This document shows, in pieces, positions 12,626-13,343 of a DNA stretch of 13,343 bases. Location: positions 1-13,343 of the forward strand of contig QFQY01000087.1 of assembly GCA_003248805.1 (NCBI GenBank). Reading direction: 5' to 3'. The translations under genes were made by a program, and so were the position numbers. Under the pieces are notes generated by a model. It saw only the letters and a program-made list of their open reading frames with translations. It did no database searches and had not been told where the DNA came from. Every line of letters begins with the position of its first letter. Position 1 is the stretch's first letter. The DNA is from Chelatococcus sp. (lineage in GTDB: Bacteria > Pseudomonadota > Alphaproteobacteria > Rhizobiales > Beijerinckiaceae).

Positions 12626-13343
12626 ATGGTGTCACGCGCCGAACCCTCTCTCAGCGGCCGCTGGTGGTGGTCGATCGACCGCGTCATCCTCGGCACGCTC
12701 GTCGCGCTGATGGTCTCGGGCGTCGTGCTGCTGATGGCGGGTGGCCCGCCGGTCGCGGAGCGGCTCGGGCTCTCGACTTTTCACTTCGTCAACCGGCAGG
12801 CGGTCTACCTGCTGGCGGCGCTAGCCGTGTTTCTCGGCGTGTCCTTCATGACGCCCCGGCAGGTGCGCCGGACGGCGCTGCTGATCTATGTCGTGATGCT
12901 CGCCATGGTGGTGGCGACGCTCTATTTCGGCATGGAGGTCAAGGGCGCGCGGCGCTGGCTGACATTGGGGCCGCTCGGCTCGGTCCAGCCTTCGGAATTC
13001 ATGAAGCCGGCCTTCGTCGTGCTCGCCGCCTGGGCCTTTTCGGAGGGCACGCGCCGGCCCGACCTGCCCGGCACCATCCTGGCCCTGCTGATCCTGCCCG
13101 TCTCGATCGTGCCGCTCGTGCTGCAGCCCGATTTCGGGCAGACCATGCTGATCAGCCTGGTCTGGTGCGGTCTGTTCTTCGTGGCCGGCCTGCACTGGTT
13201 CTGGGTGCTGGGCCTCGGCGGCATCGGCGCGGTCGGCATCCTCGTCGCCTATGAACTCGTACCACATGTGCGCGCCCGCATCGAGCGCTTCATGGACAAG
13301 GGCTCGGGCGACACCTTCCAGGTCGACACGGCGCTGGAGAGCT
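12626..13343 (+). CDS. ftsW: Cell division protein FtsW, septal glycosyltransferase (partial, 3' end outside window)
   Basis: The first 239 residues of a SEDS-family polytopic membrane protein that polymerises lipid II into glycan strands at the septum with FtsI. The frame is open to the window edge, so more than a third is missing. Seen are a short cytoplasmic N-terminus with WWWSIDR, a first membrane segment at about 19-38, FVNRQAVYLL (54-63), KGARRWLTLGPLGSVQPSEFMKP (106-128, the SEDS hallmark) and LQPDFGQTML (166-175). The catalytic aspartate of the family lies in a later periplasmic loop beyond the window. The ATG at 12626 has GGAG (12615-12618) 7 nt upstream and gives an N-terminus of normal form. 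In the usual cluster it directly follows murD; here it has its own upstream control region. Confidence 0.95.
   Translation, partial: MVSRAEPSLSGRWWWSIDRVILGTLVALMVSGVVLLMAGGPPVAERLGLSTFHFVNRQAVYLLAALAVFLGVSFMTPRQVRRTALLIYVVMLAMVVATLYFGMEVKGARRWLTLGPLGSVQPSEFMKPAFVVLAAWAFSEGTRRPDLPGTILALLILPVSIVPLVLQPDFGQTMLISLVWCGLFFVAGLHWFWVLGLGGIGAVGILVAYELVPHVRARIERFMDKGSGDTFQVDTALES

Noticed and set aside
12571..13254. An ATG-initiated open frame overlapping ftsW in another frame
   Set aside because: The frame from 12626 gives an unmistakable FtsW with a ribosome site. This one has none and would begin within the upstream control region.

Overview
The window is a GC-rich stretch of an alphaproteobacterial chromosome, most likely a Rhizobiales/Hyphomicrobiales member of the Bosea type. 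That placement is inferred from gene content and order, the protein sequences, two palindromic intergenic repeats of the kind scattered through such genomes, and CtrA-like (TTAA-N7-TTAA) and GANTC (CcrM) sites. I could not confirm it by a search. The window carries most of the division and cell wall (dcw) cluster on the + strand, with one unrelated gene at the left edge.

Layout. 1-245: non-coding, with a short hairpin and a 104-bp composite palindromic repeat. 246-668 (-): ohr, an organic hydroperoxide peroxidase with its own divergent promoter. 669-1164: divergent intergenic region with the ohr promoter, a stretch without recognisable features, the predicted dcw promoter and a leader of about 150 nt holding an intrinsic-terminator-like hairpin upstream of mraZ. 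1165-4807: mraZ, rsmH, ftsL, ftsI, tightly packed with ATGA overlaps or a 3-nt gap. 4808-5008: a second palindromic repeat splitting ftsI from murE. 5009-10426: murE, murF, mraY, murD, close-packed. 10427-10618: an unusual intergenic region with three GACATC repeats, facing inverted copies and a 13-codon ORF behind a strong Shine-Dalgarno sequence. 10619-12481: a 620-residue ABC exporter half-transporter that is not a standard dcw gene. 12482-12625: a terminator-like hairpin, then a near-consensus CtrA box flanked by two GANTC sites. 12626 to the end: ftsW, truncated by the window edge.

Function. MurE, MurF and MurD add amino acids to the UDP-MurNAc precursor. MraY moves the finished pentapeptide precursor onto undecaprenyl phosphate to make lipid I. 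FtsW (glycosyltransferase) and FtsI (transpeptidase) polymerise and crosslink septal wall. FtsL helps activate that pair. RsmH methylates 16S rRNA, and MraZ is the cluster's own DNA-binding regulator. The missing partners (murG, murC, murB, ddl, ftsQ, ftsA, ftsZ) would be expected to the right.

Most of the window is conserved core biology and I see no complete new system. The parts worth a second look are regulatory: the terminator-bearing mraZ leader, which resembles the UpsM small RNA arrangement of Rhodobacter; the ABC exporter splitting the cluster together with its structured upstream region; and the separate cell-cycle-type promoter this leaves in front of ftsW.
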